Translations under genes and position numbers: made by a program
Assembly: GCF_003234855.1 (NCBI RefSeq)
Contig: NZ_QKTO01000012.1
Coordinates: 1 to 64,000 of the forward strand
DNA: 64,000 nt
Origin: Curtobacterium sp. MCBD17_032
GTDB taxonomy: Bacteria > Actinomycetota > Actinomycetes > Actinomycetales > Microbacteriaceae
Direction: 5' to 3'
In this document: one piece after another, positions 18,219-27,600 of the stretch
Position numbering within the stretch: position 1 is the stretch's first letter
How the letters are laid out: every line of letters begins with the position of its first letter
The notes under the pieces: generated by a model
Database searches by the model: none
The model's input: the letters and a program-made list of their open reading frames with translations, nothing else
Told to the model about the DNA's origin: nothing

Positions 18219-19271
18219 TCACGCCGAGCCGGGGTCCTCCGCGCCCATGCCCGTCAGCAGTGCCCGGAACGAGTCGAGCCGCTCGACGCCGGTCGTCCCG
18301 AGTTCGCCGTTCTGCACCCGGTCGACGATCTCCCAGTCGTGCGCCTGGTCGAGCGGGATGCCGTCGGGGGAGTCCTGCACGGTGATCGCGTGCGAGGCGA
18401 ACGCCCGGAACACGTTCTCCGGCTGCACGTGCCCGAGGCCGAACGACCGGACGCCGGGAGTGTCGATGATCCAACCGCCGTCCCGCACCCGCAGCGCGAT
18501 CGAGGACGACGACGTGTGCCGCCCCCGACCGGTGACGGAGTTCACGACGCCGATCGCCCGCGTCGACCCGGTCAGGGCGTTCACGAGCGTCGACTTCCCG
18601 ACACCCGAGTGACCCACGGTGACGGTGACCTTGCCGTCCAGCAGTTCGTGCAGCGCCTCGAACGGCACGTCGTCGGCGCGGCTCGTCACGATCCGCAGGT
18701 CCAGGCAGGCGAAGTGTGCCAGGAACGACGTCGGGTCGGCGAGGTCCGTCTTCGTGATGCAGAGGATCGGGTCGAGACCGGCGTCGAACGCCGCCACCAG
18801 GTACCGGTCGATGAGTCGGGTCCGGGGCTCCGGGTCCGCAGCGGCGACGACGATGAGCATCTGGTCGGCGTTCGCGACGATGACGCGTTCGACCTCGTCC
18901 GAGTCGTCGGCGCTCCGTCGGAGCAGGGTCGTCCGCTCGGCGACCCGGACGATGCGGGCCAACGAGCCCTCGCTGCCGGACACGTCGCCGGTGAGGGAGA
19001 CGTGGTCGCCCGTGACGACCGACTTGCGGCCCAGCTCACGGGCCTTCGTCGCGGTGACGGCCCGCTCACCGTCGGTGTCGGTGACGAGCACGCCGAAGCG
19101 CCCGCGGTCGACGTTCATCACCCATCCCGACGGCGCGTCCTCGTACGTCGGCCGGGTCTTCGTCCGCGGCCGGTTGCCCTTCGGGTTCGGTCGGACCCGC
19201 ACGCTCGACTCGTCGTACTGGCCGTAGGGCTCGTCCTCGTCCGCGCCGTCCGTGTCGTCCCACCAGCTCAT
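18219..19271 (-). CDS. rsgA: RsgA, circularly permuted ribosome-assembly GTPase
   Basis: This GTPase acts in maturation of the 30S subunit. It has 350 residues. An OB-fold domain (about 45-115) precedes the permuted G domain, with G4 TKTDL (about 173), then P-loop GHSGVGKST (about 220), then DTPG (about 271). The C-terminal segment, which normally carries a zinc-binding CxxxxCxHxxxxxC knuckle, has no cysteine here (it reads [17 protein letters not shown] and then [10 protein letters not shown]), so the zinc site is lost. The start ATG overlaps the aroA stop in ATGA, so it is coupled to aroA. Confidence 0.93.
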   Translation of the reverse strand: MSWWDDTDGADEDEPYGQYDESSVRVRPNPKGNRPRTKTRPTYEDAPSGWVMNVDRGRFGVLVTDTDGERAVTATKARELGRKSVVTGDHVSLTGDVSGSEGSLARIVRVAERTTLLRRSADDSDEVERVIVANADQMLIVVAAADPEPRTRLIDRYLVAAFDAGLDPILCITKTDLADPTSFLAHFACLDLRIVTSRADDVPFEALHELLDGKVTVTVGHSGVGKSTLVNALTGSTRAIGVVNSVTGRGRHTSSSSIALRVRDGGWIIDTPGVRSFGLGHVQPENVFRAFASHAITVQDSPDGIPLDQAHDWEIVDRVQNGELGTTGVERLDSFRALLTGMGAEDPGSA

Positions 19272-20662
19272 GCCGGCGTCCCCTCTGCTGTGTCGGCCGC
19301 GCCTGGTGCGCCGGCGACGTCCCGGTCGGCCGTGGCGACCAGGTCGGCCCACAGCTCCGGGAACTGCGGCAGCGTCTTCGCGGTGGAGCCGATGTCGTCG
19401 ACCGCCACCCCCGCCGTGACCAGACCGACGACGGCTCCCGCGGTGGCCATCCGGTGGTCGTCGTACGCGCCCCACTCGCCGCCGGCGAGCCGCGCCGGCT
19501 CGATGCGGAGGCCCTCCTCGCGTTCGGTCACCGCGCCTCCCAGGCCGGTGAGGTCCGCCGCGAGCGCGGCGAGCCGGTCCGTCTCGTGCCCGCGGAGGTG
19601 CCCGATGCCCGAGACCTCGCTCGGCCCGTCGGCCAGGGCCGCCAGCGCGACGAGCGCCGGGGCGAGTTCACCGCCGCGCGTCAGGTCCAGATCGACACCC
19701 GGCAGGGAGGCCCCACCACGGACCCCGACCCCGCCGTCGAAGACCAGGTCCGCACCGTCCCGCGTCACGCTCGCGCCCCACAGCGGCAGGAGCGTCTCGA
19801 GGTCGGCGCCGACCTGCGTCGTCTCGGTCGGCCAGGTCCGGATCCGGACCGTCCCACCGGCGACGAGCGCGGCGACCGCGAACGGCGCCGCGTTCGAGAG
19901 GTCGGGCTCGATCGTCACGTCCCGGGCGCCGATCGGCCCGGGGTGCACGACCCACTCGCCGACGCTCGGCTCGTCGACGCGGACGCCGCGGGCGCGGAGG
20001 ACGTCGACCGTCATCGCGATGTGCGGCATGCTCGGCAGTCGTTCGCCGACGTGCCGGAGGTGCAGGCCCTCGTCGAAACGGGGTGCCGAGAGCAGCAGGC
20101 CGGAGACGAACTGGGACGACGCCGAGGCGTCGATGTCGAGCGTCCCGCCCCGGACCGAACCGCTGCCGACGAAGGTGAAGGGCATCGCGCCGGCGCCGTC
20201 GTCGGTGACGTCCACGCCGAGGTCGACGAGCGCGCGGATGATCGCAGCCATCGGTCGCTTGCGGGCGTAGGGGTCGCCGTCGATCGTGACCGGTCCCTCT
20301 GCCAGCGCGGCGAGGGGCGGCAGGAAGCGCATCACCGTGCCCGCGAGGCCGCAGTCGACGCGGACACCGCCGCGCATGGGGGCGGGCGTGACGCGGAGGT
20401 CGGGACCGTAGGGGTTCCCCGGCTCGCCCGCGGCCGGCTCGAGCTCCTCGATGACGACGCCGAGCTGCCGGAGTGCGGTCGTCATGAGCGCGGAGTCGCG
20501 CGAGTGCAGGGGCAGCCGGATCACGGACGGGCCGTCCGCGAGCGCGGCGAGGACGAGCTCGCGGTTCGTCAGGGACTTCGACCCGGGGAGGGCGACGTCC
20601 CCGGCGAGGGGACCCGGCGCGACGGGGGCGGTCCAGGGGCGGGAATGCGTCGTGGCTGCCAT
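19268..20662 (-). CDS. aroA: EPSP synthase (3-phosphoshikimate 1-carboxyvinyltransferase)
   Basis: This enzyme joins PEP and shikimate-3-phosphate in aromatic amino acid synthesis. It has 464 residues. Seen: [19 protein letters not shown] near residue 26, the motif [12 protein letters not shown] near 104, and the C-terminal [14 protein letters not shown]. The ATG at 20662 lies 9 nt after TAGTGT (20672-20677), suggesting a leaderless start. It is divergent from the SigR-like gene. The sigma-R-like promoter of that gene overlaps the first codons of aroA, so the two may interfere. Confidence 0.95.
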   Translation of the reverse strand: MAATTHSRPWTAPVAPGPLAGDVALPGSKSLTNRELVLAALADGPSVIRLPLHSRDSALMTTALRQLGVVIEELEPAAGEPGNPYGPDLRVTPAPMRGGVRVDCGLAGTVMRFLPPLAALAEGPVTIDGDPYARKRPMAAIIRALVDLGVDVTDDGAGAMPFTFVGSGSVRGGTLDIDASASSQFVSGLLLSAPRFDEGLHLRHVGERLPSMPHIAMTVDVLRARGVRVDEPSVGEWVVHPGPIGARDVTIEPDLSNAAPFAVAALVAGGTVRIRTWPTETTQVGADLETLLPLWGASVTRDGADLVFDGGVGVRGGASLPGVDLDLTRGGELAPALVALAALADGPSEVSGIGHLRGHETDRLAALAADLTGLGGAVTEREEGLRIEPARLAGGEWGAYDDHRMATAGAVVGLVTAGVAVDDIGSTAKTLPQFPELWADLVATADRDVAGAPGAADTAEGTPA

Positions 20663-20700
20663 CGGTTCACAACACTACTGAACCCATCGGGAGGAGCACG
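20641..20700 (+). promoter_or_regulatory. sigma-R-type promoter and Shine-Dalgarno for the long SigR isoform
   Basis: GGGAAT (20641-20646), 18 nt, then GTT (20665-20667) matches the known sigma-R/SigH consensus. A transcript starting near 20675 would carry GGGAGGAG (20689-20696) 4 nt before the GTG at 20701, which is in frame with the sigma gene and adds 37 residues. The element is positioned for thiol-stress autoregulation. Confidence 0.7.
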
Positions 20701-20811
20701 GTGATCGCACTCGCACCGTCACGACCGGCCGCCGCGGAGCTGCCGTCGGTCGCCACGACGCTGACCGAGCCGCAGGGCCCGGACATGCTCGTCCGCCTAG
20801 ACTGGCGGGCG

Positions 20812-21630
20812 ATGACGACCGACGAACCGCAGCACGCACCGGACGACCTGGTCGAGGAGACCGAGGCGCAGCTCGACGCTGTCGAAGACGAGGACGAAGC
20901 GCTGTCGGCGTCCGAGGACGGCTCGGCCGCGCCTGCTGCCGAGGTCGAGGCGGTCGACGCCACGACCGTCTCCGAGCACGAGCTGCGCCGACTGTTCGAG
21001 GACCAAGCGTTGCCGTTCATGGACCAGCTCTACGGCGCGGCGATGCGGATGACGCGGAACCCGGCCGATGCGTCCGACCTCGTGCAGGAGACGTTCGTCA
21101 AGGCCTTCGCCGCGTTCCGGCAGTTCCGGCAGGGCACGAACCTCAAGGCGTGGCTCTACCGGATCCTGACGAACACGTTCATCAACACGTACCGCAAGAA
21201 CCAGCGGAACCCCTACCAGGGGACCATCGACGAGCTCGAGGACTGGCAGCTCGGCGGCGCGGAGAGCGTGACGCAGTCGATCTCGGCGCGTTCCGCGGAG
21301 GCCGACGCCATCGACCACCTGCCGTCCTCCGCCGTGAAGGACGCGCTGCAGGCCATCCCGGAGGACTTCCGGATGGCCGTCTACTTCGCCGATGTCGAAG
21401 GGTTCTCGTACCAGGAGATCGCCGACATCATGAAGACCCCCGTGGGGACGGTCATGAGCCGTCTCCACCGTGGACGCCGGCTCCTCCGCGGGCTGTTGGC
21501 GGACCACGCACGCGAGACCGGTGTCGTCCCCGACGCAGCGTCGACGGCGACGATGCGCGGACGAGGCCGAGGTGCAGGCACGCGGGCGGCCACGACGGCC
21601 GGTCCCCGCACGACCCGGAAGGACGCATGA
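20812..21630 (+). CDS. sigR: SigR/SigH-like ECF RNA polymerase sigma factor
   Basis: This is a group-4 sigma factor of the oxidative/thiol-stress type. From the ATG at 20812 it has 272 residues. An acidic disordered N-terminus (to about 60) is followed by sigma region 2 ([20 protein letters not shown], then [15 protein letters not shown], about 70-125) and region 4 ([17 protein letters not shown], then [20 protein letters not shown], about 185-230). The tail is basic. Two starts are plausible: ATG 20812, 8 nt after TAGACT (20798-20803, leaderless), or GTG 20701 with a strong Shine-Dalgarno giving 309 residues. It overlaps the anti-sigma gene in ATGA. Confidence 0.92.
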   Translation: MTTDEPQHAPDDLVEETEAQLDAVEDEDEALSASEDGSAAPAAEVEAVDATTVSEHELRRLFEDQALPFMDQLYGAAMRMTRNPADASDLVQETFVKAFAAFRQFRQGTNLKAWLYRILTNTFINTYRKNQRNPYQGTIDELEDWQLGGAESVTQSISARSAEADAIDHLPSSAVKDALQAIPEDFRMAVYFADVEGFSYQEIADIMKTPVGTVMSRLHRGRRLLRGLLADHARETGVVPDAASTATMRGRGRGAGTRAATTAGPRTTRKDA

Positions 21631-21872
21631 TGAGCGGGTGCGACTGCTCGAAGGCGAAGGCGGAACTCGAGGAGTTCCTCCACGACGAGCTCCGCCACGA
21701 GGACGCCGCGGACATCCGCGAGCACATGGACGGCTGCGAGGACTGCCTCACGGAGCACCGGGTCGGCGTGGTGCTCATGGAGACCGTCAAGCGGGCCTGC
21801 CAGGAGACCGCTCCCGAGCAGCTCCGCGGCGAGGTGCTCGCCCGACTCCGCGCGGTGCAGTCCACGCACTGA
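21627..21872 (+). CDS. rsrA: RsrA-like zinc anti-sigma factor
   Basis: This is an 81-residue cytosolic anti-sigma factor that should hold the SigR-like protein inactive until thiol oxidation. It shows the ZAS signature: cysteines in SGCDCSKAK at the N-terminus and HMDGCEDC (HxxxCxxC) near residues 35-42. The start overlaps the sigma stop codon, with a second in-frame ATG at 21630; GGAAGG lies just upstream. The short length and redox cysteines match Streptomyces RsrA. Its operon position next to the sigma gene supports direct pairing. Confidence 0.92.
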   Translation: MMSGCDCSKAKAELEEFLHDELRHEDAADIREHMDGCEDCLTEHRVGVVLMETVKRACQETAPEQLRGEVLARLRAVQSTH

Positions 21873-21925
21873 CCGCGGCACGATGCTGGCCCCGCACGCT
21901 CCTCGTCCACTGCTCGCCGGTCGGC

Positions 21926-23305
21926 TCAGCGCCCGGCGGCGGCGTGGGCGCGGATCTCGTCCGCGCTGAGCACCCGCTCGTACACCCGCACGTGGTCGAC
22001 CTCGCCCGCGAAGTCGTACGGGTAGGTGGCGCCCGCCCACGGGTCGAGGGACTGCCTGCCCACCCGCCAGTAGCCGGGCGTGGTCTCGGGGTTCCGGAGG
22101 TCGGACCTGCTGCTCTGCGCGATGCCGTCCAGCCAGAGTTCGAGGCGGCCCGGTGTGAAGGTGCCGACCACGTGGTGCCACGTGTCGTCGTGCACCGCTT
22201 CCTTGCTGGCCACCTGGAAGCGGAAGCCGTTGCCGGCGCCCTGCACGCCGACGTGCACGAGACCCTTGCCGTCGAGGTAGACCAGGCGTGACTTGATGCT
22301 GGAGACGCTCGTCCGGTCCGACCCGAAGCCGAGGACGTGGCCGCGAGCGGTGTCGGTACGGAACCACACCTCGACCGAGAAGGTCGTCGGTGGCGTTCCG
22401 GAGGTCGTGCTGACGAGGCGCGATGACTCGCCGGCGAGCACGAGCCTGGGACCGTCGGCGCAGGAGGCATCGACACGGCCGGCACCGTCGGACATGGTCC
22501 CGGTGTTGCCGTGCCCGGAGCGGTCGACCACGTCGCCACGTGGTTCGTCGAAGTCCCAGGCCAGGACGGCGTCGTCGTCCGGATGCTGCCTGAAGCAGTC
22601 GAACGCGGCGGTGCCGAACGACCCCGTCCCGGAGGTCACGCCGCTGAAGACGGCCCCTGCGAGTGTCGAGCCGGCGAGCGCGAGGCCGATCAGCACGGTC
22701 GCGGTCGGGAGCAGGACGCGAGCACCGCCGCGACGGTCGTGCCCACCGAGCGGGACCGTCATGCTGCGCGGGGTGCCGCACCGTGCGCAGGGGATGCCGC
22801 TGCGGACCGCACGGTCGAGTCCCGCCACGCGGACGAGTGCGACGACGGCCAGTGCGACGGTCACGATCGTCAGCCAGTCGCCCGAGCGTGACCACACCAC
22901 GGGCAGCCCGGAGAACGGGAAGCGGAGGACACCGATGCCGTGCACCGCCGCGGGTGCGACCAGGCTCGTGTCCGCATCGGGGTTGGCGTCGCCTCGGAGC
23001 CGGAGGCCGTCGGCCTCGACCCGGTGCAGTCGGTGCAACCGGAGCCGGTCCGGCCGGTCCGGGTCGTCCACCAGCAGGACCCGTCCGGGGGTGATGTGCT
23101 CGGCGCTCGTGGGGACGGTCGCGACGACGTCGCCGGACCGGATCGCCGGTGCCATCGAGTCGCTCATCACGGTCGTGACCTCGGCGCCGAGGACCGAGGC
23201 GACGACCGGCCACAGGACGAGGAGCAGAGCGGTCCAGAGGGCCGTGCGGGCGAGGACGGCGACGAGGACCGGGAGCCGGTCCCCGGGGCAACGGGGTGCA
23301 GTCAT
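21926..23305 (-). CDS. SipW-like signal peptidase fused to a LamG domain
   Basis: The protein has 459 residues. Residues 1-150 form a type I signal peptidase of the SipW/archaeal kind: TM segment near 17-38, then MSDSMAPAIRSGDVV with the nucleophile Ser, then RLHRLHRVE, where His replaces the usual catalytic Lys. TM segments follow near 140-160 and 195-215. Residues about 230-450 form a LamG/concanavalin-like domain, with AWDFDEPRGDVVDRSGHGNT, VEVWFRTD, WHHVVGTFTPGRLELWLDG and DHVRVYERVLSADEI. The LamG part would lie outside the cell. It sits 94 bp downstream of a TasA-like protein, its probable substrate. The fusion is unusual for this peptidase family. Confidence 0.88.
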   Translation of the reverse strand: MTAPRCPGDRLPVLVAVLARTALWTALLLVLWPVVASVLGAEVTTVMSDSMAPAIRSGDVVATVPTSAEHITPGRVLLVDDPDRPDRLRLHRLHRVEADGLRLRGDANPDADTSLVAPAAVHGIGVLRFPFSGLPVVWSRSGDWLTIVTVALAVVALVRVAGLDRAVRSGIPCARCGTPRSMTVPLGGHDRRGGARVLLPTATVLIGLALAGSTLAGAVFSGVTSGTGSFGTAAFDCFRQHPDDDAVLAWDFDEPRGDVVDRSGHGNTGTMSDGAGRVDASCADGPRLVLAGESSRLVSTTSGTPPTTFSVEVWFRTDTARGHVLGFGSDRTSVSSIKSRLVYLDGKGLVHVGVQGAGNGFRFQVASKEAVHDDTWHHVVGTFTPGRLELWLDGIAQSSRSDLRNPETTPGYWRVGRQSLDPWAGATYPYDFAGEVDHVRVYERVLSADEIRAHAAAGR

Positions 23306-23329
23306 GGTCGTCCTCCGGGTTCTCGTGGT

Positions 23330-23362
23330 CCGGCCCCGCGCGTGTGCGTCGCGCGGGGCCGG
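23330..23362 (-). terminator. intercistronic hairpin between the TasA-like and peptidase genes
   Basis: Arms CCGGCCCCGCGC (23330-23341) and GCGCGGGGCCGG (23351-23362) form a 12-bp GC stem with a 9-nt loop, without a U-tract. It lies between the TasA-like gene and the signal peptidase gene, so it could stabilise the upstream message and lower read-through into the peptidase. Confidence 0.6.
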
Positions 23363-23399
23363 GTGTCGTGGTCGCCGGACCGAGCGGCGACCAGGCGGG

Positions 23400-23972
23400 T
23401 CACTTGCTGACGGCTTCCCAGACGAACGTCGTCGCGGCGGTGGCGTCCTGCGCCGTGTTGTCGGCGGTCGTCGGGAGCTCCCAGCCGATCTTCACGACGT
23501 GGCTGCTGGTCGTCGTGCCGGTGTCCCAGCCGCCGATGCCCGCACCGTGGTCGGTCTTCTGCATCAGCTGCGACAGCGAGCCGGAGAAGTCCGGCGTGAA
23601 CGAGGTCGCGGCGCAGTCGGTGCCTGCCGCCGCGGTCGACACGGTCATCTGCAGCTGGTCGGAGAGCGGCGAGGCCGTCGAGGAGTCCTTCACGTACATC
23701 GTGACGGTGCTGTCGACGGTGCTGGCCGACGTGACGGTGAGGCACTTCGTCTCGGACTGCCCCGGGGCGATGCCGGTGGCGTCGAAGAGCGCCACGCCCG
23801 CGTCGTCGTCGGTCAGCTCCACCTTGCCGCTGGCCCACGTGTTCCCGGCGTTCTCGGTCGAGTCCGAGAACGCCGCGTACGAGGCGGTGCCGATGACGGT
23901 GCCGCTGAGGACCACCGCGAGCGGGACGGCGATCCAGGCGGCGAGGCGACTGTGCTGGGCAGAGAGGTGCAT
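23400..23972 (-). CDS. TasA/camelysin-like secreted protein with SipW-type signal
   Basis: The protein has 190 residues from the ATG at 23972, which is preceded by GGAGG (minus-strand CGGAGGAACCCC). The signal peptide has a hydrophobic core near residues 9-30 and the SipW-type cleavage zone TASYAAFSDSTENAGNTWAS. The mature part is Thr/Ser/Asp-rich with beta-strand patterning and two cysteines, as in TasA/CalY fibre-forming or surface proteins. The neighbouring SipW-like peptidase is the expected processing enzyme. A surface or matrix role is inferred from the family. Confidence 0.85.
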   Translation of the reverse strand: MHLSAQHSRLAAWIAVPLAVVLSGTVIGTASYAAFSDSTENAGNTWASGKVELTDDDAGVALFDATGIAPGQSETKCLTVTSASTVDSTVTMYVKDSSTASPLSDQLQMTVSTAAAGTDCAATSFTPDFSGSLSQLMQKTDHGAGIGGWDTGTTTSSHVVKIGWELPTTADNTAQDATAATTFVWEAVSK

Positions 23973-24021
23973 GGGGTTCCTCCGAGAGGGTGTCGAACGT
24001 ACCGATGTGCAAGCATGTGAA

Positions 24022-24050
24022 ATACTAACGTCCGAAAGGAGGATGCACAA
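24022..24050 (-). promoter_or_regulatory. promoter of the TasA-like gene
   Basis: On the minus strand TTGTGC (24045-24050) and TAGTAT (24022-24027) are separated by 17 nt, a sigma-70-type promoter in an AT-richer stretch. Transcription would start near 24015 and give a 5' UTR of about 43 nt with the GGAGG site. The acetyltransferase gene starts divergently 26 bp away. Confidence 0.6.
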
Positions 24051-24075
24051 GCCGCCGATCCGATAGGGTCGCGCC

Positions 24076-24516
24076 ATGGCCCCCTCCGTCGAGTCGATCG
24101 CCACCTGGAGCGATGACGACGTCTCCGACGTCGCCGCGCTCGTCCGTCTGCTCGGTCACGTGGTCGACGAGTCCGCGATGCGGGATCGCCTCGACCGGCT
24201 CACCGCCGAGGCCGGTCACCGCACCTGGGTGGTCCGCGGGGACGACGATCGACCCGTCGCGGTCGCCGGTGCGCAGCTCACCTGGACCTACGCGAGCGAC
24301 GCTCCGACCGCGCAGTTGCTCCTGCTCGTCGTCGACCCGTCGGCCAGGAGGCACGGCACCGGTTCCGCGCTCCTCGGCACCTTCGAGACGTGGGCCGTCG
24401 AGCAGGGTGCGCGTCAGCTCAGCGCCGTGAGCGCCGCGGCGACCGACAGCGCGCACCGCTTCTACCAGCGCCGCGGCTACCACGAGGCGGGCGTGCGCTA
24501 CACCCGGCTCGTGTGA
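24076..24516 (+). CDS. GNAT family N-acetyltransferase
   Basis: The protein has 146 residues with the GNAT fold. Acetyl-CoA-binding motif A is seen as LLLLVVDPSARRHGTGSALL (about 75-95), and the C-terminal motif as SAHRFYQRRGYHEAGVRYTR. The substrate is unknown. The ATG lies 6 nt after TAGGGT (24064-24069), a leaderless arrangement. It is divergent from the TasA-like operon and convergent with kgd, with a shared hairpin between them. Confidence 0.88.
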   Translation: MAPSVESIATWSDDDVSDVAALVRLLGHVVDESAMRDRLDRLTAEAGHRTWVVRGDDDRPVAVAGAQLTWTYASDAPTAQLLLLVVDPSARRHGTGSALLGTFETWAVEQGARQLSAVSAAATDSAHRFYQRRGYHEAGVRYTRLV

Positions 24517-24539
24517 GCTGTGCTGGTCCCTCGCGCAAG

Positions 24540-24591
24540 CCGGAAGCGCCCCGTGCTGGACCCTGTCGGATCCAGGACGAGGCGCTTCCGG
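24540..24591. terminator. bidirectional hairpin between GNAT and kgd
   Basis: Arms CCGGAAGCGCC (24540-24550) and GGCGCTTCCGG (24581-24591) are perfectly complementary and enclose a smaller stem of TGGA and TCCA. The element lies between convergent genes (ends 24516 and 24614), so it can serve both. Confidence 0.7.
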
Positions 24592-24613
24592 TCCTCCGCT
24601 CAGTCCGGCGCGC

Positions 24614-27600
24614 TCAAGCGCTCAACGCGCGGTCGATGACCTCGGCGGCCTCGGCGGCGGATCGCTTCGACGACCCGGTCGCCGGGGCCGCGCTCGCGAA
24701 CCGCGCCGCGACCGACAGCGGTCGGCCGTCCAGGTGCGGGGACAGGTTCATGCAGACGAACGGCCAGGCGCCCTGGTTCTCCGGCTCCTCCTGGGCGAAC
24801 ACGACCTCGGCATCGGGGTAGCCGGCGAGGACCTCGAGGATGCGGTCGAGCGGGAGCGGGGCGAGCTGCTCCAGCCGGACGAGCGCCACGTCGGTGATGC
24901 CCCGCTTCTCCGCCTCGGTGCGCAGGTCGTGGTGGATCTTGCCCGAGTGCAGGACGACCCGGCGAACCGACCCGCGGTCGACGCCGCTCGCCTGCAGGCG
25001 GTCGTCGTCCAGGACCTCCTGGAAGGTGCCGGAGGTGAAGTCCGCCACCGCGCTCGTCGCCTGGCGGAGACGGAGCATCGCCTTGGGGGAGAAGACGACG
25101 AGCGGCTTCTGCGGCTTCGCCCACGCCTGCCGACGGAGCAGGTGGAAGTACGACGCGGGCGTCGACGGCCGGGCCACGACCATGTTGTCCTGGGCGCAGA
25201 GCTGCAGGTAGCGCTCGATCCGGCCGGACGAGTGGTCCGGTCCCTGGCCCTCGTAGCCGTGCGGGAGCAGGAGCACCAGGCCGGAGCGCTGGCCCCACTT
25301 CTGCTCGGCGGACGAGATGAACTCGTCGATCACGGTCTGGGCACCGTTCGCGAAGTCGCCGAACTGTGCCTCCCAGAGCACCAGGGCCTCGGGACGCTCG
25401 ACCGAGTACCCGTACTCGAAGGCCATCGCCGCGTACTCGCTGAGGAGCGAGTCGTAGATGAAGAAGCGCGCCTGGTCCTCGGTGAGGTTCGCGAGCGGCA
25501 GCCACTCCTGACCGTTGGTCCGGTCGTGGAAGACCGCCTGCCGCTGGACGAACGTCCCACGACGGGCGTCCTGACCGGCGAGTCGCACCGGCTTGCCTTC
25601 GGTCAGGACCGACCCGATCGCCATGAGCTCGGCCATCGCCCAGTCGATGCCGCCCGAACGGGTCATCTCCCGGCGCTTCGTGAGGAGCTGCTGCAGCTTC
25701 GGGTGGATCGAGAAGCCCGACGGCGGGTTGCCGTGCGCGTCACCGATGAGCTCGACGAGCTCCTGGGAGACCGCGGTGTCGTGCACCTCGATCTCGGAGT
25801 CGTCGCGCTGCGCGGTCGGACGCTCGAGGCCGTTCACGGCACCGGAGTCCTCGACGCCGGACGTCGGTGCCGATCCGGTCTGTGCCTCGTGCGTCTCGGC
25901 GAAGGCGCGCTCCAGGCGGTCCTGGAAGTCGCGGTGCGCGTCGTCGTACTCCTGCTGCGTGATGTCGCCGCGGCCGACGAGGGCCTCGGTGTACAGCGTG
26001 CGGACGGAGCGCTTCGCCTCGATGAGGTTGTACATGAGCGGCTGCGTCATCGAGGGGTCGTCGCCCTCGTTGTGGCCGCGCCGGCGGTAGCAGACGAGGT
26101 CGATGACGACGTCGCGGTGGAACTCCTCGCGGTACGCGTACGCCAGGTCCGCCACCCGGGCCACGGCCTCCGGGTCGTCGCCGTTCACGTGGAAGACCGG
26201 GGCCTGGATGGTCTTCGCGACGTCGGTCGAGTACACCGAGGTGCGTGCCGACTCGGGTGGCGTCGTGAAGCCGACCTGGTTGTTGATGACGAGGTGCACG
26301 GTGCCACCGGTGCGGTAGCCGCGCAGCTGCGACATCTGCAGGGTCTCGACGACCACGCCCTGACCCGCCATCGCCGCGTCGCCGTGCACGAGCACGGGGA
26401 GCGTGCCGAACGTGCCGGCGGGCTTCCGGTCCTGCTTGGCACGGACGATGCCCTCGAGCACGCCGTCGACGGCCTCGAGGTGGGACGGGTTCGCGGCGAT
26501 CGTCACCGGGATCCGGGACCCGTCGGACGCGCGGAACACGCCCTCGGTGCCGACGTGGTACTTGACGTCGCCGGAACCCTGACCGGAGACCGTGCCCGGG
26601 AGCTGGGTGCCCTCGAACTCGCGGAAGATCTGGCCGTAGGTCTTGCCGGCGATGTTCGTCAGCACGTTGAGGCGTCCGCGGTGCGCCATGCCGATCGCGA
26701 CCTCGTCGAGGCCGTCCACGGCGGCGTGCTGGATGAGCGTGTCGAGGAACGCGATGGTCGACTCGCCGCCCTCGAGCGAGAACCGCTTCTGGCCGACGTA
26801 CTTCGTCTGCAGGAAGGTCTCGAAGGCCTCGGCCTCGTTGAGCTTGCCGAGGACGCGGAGCTGCTCCTCCTTCGACGGCTTCGAGTAGGGGACCTCGATG
26901 CGCTCCTGCACCCAGCGACGCTGCTCCGGGTCCTGGATGTGCATGTACTCGATGCCGACCGTGCGGCAGTAGGCGTCGCGGAGGATCCCGAGGACGTCGC
27001 GCAGGGGAGCGGTCGTCGTGCCGGCGAGCCCGCCCGTGACGAACTCGCGGTCGAGGTCCCAGAACGTCAGCCCGTGGCTCTCGATCTCGAGGTCGGGGTG
27101 CGTGCGCTGCCGGTACTCGAGCGGGTCGATGTCCGCCATCAGGTGGCCGCGGACGCGGTAGCTGTTGATGAGCTCCTGCACGCGCGCGGTCTTGTTCACC
27201 CGGTGCGCCAGGTCGACGTTGATGTCGTTCGCCCACTGGATCGGCTTGTAGGGGATCCGGAGCGCGGCGAAGATGTCGTCGTAGAAGCCGTGCTGGCCGA
27301 TGAGCCGCTCGTGCACCTTCTTGAGGAACTCGCCCGATCCGGCACCCTGGATGACGCGGTGGTCGTAGGTGCTCGTCAGCGTGATGGTCTTCCCGACGCC
27401 GAGCTCGATGAGCGTCTTCGGTGCGGAGCCCTGGAACTGCGCCGGGTACTCGAGGGCGCCGGCGCCGACGATGCAGCCCTGGCCCTTCGTCAGCCGGGGG
27501 ACGGAGTGCGCGGTGCCGATGCCGCCGGGGTTCGTCAGGGAGATCGTCGTGCCCTGGAAGTCCGCCGGGGTGAGCTTGTTGTCCCGGGCGCGCTTGACGA

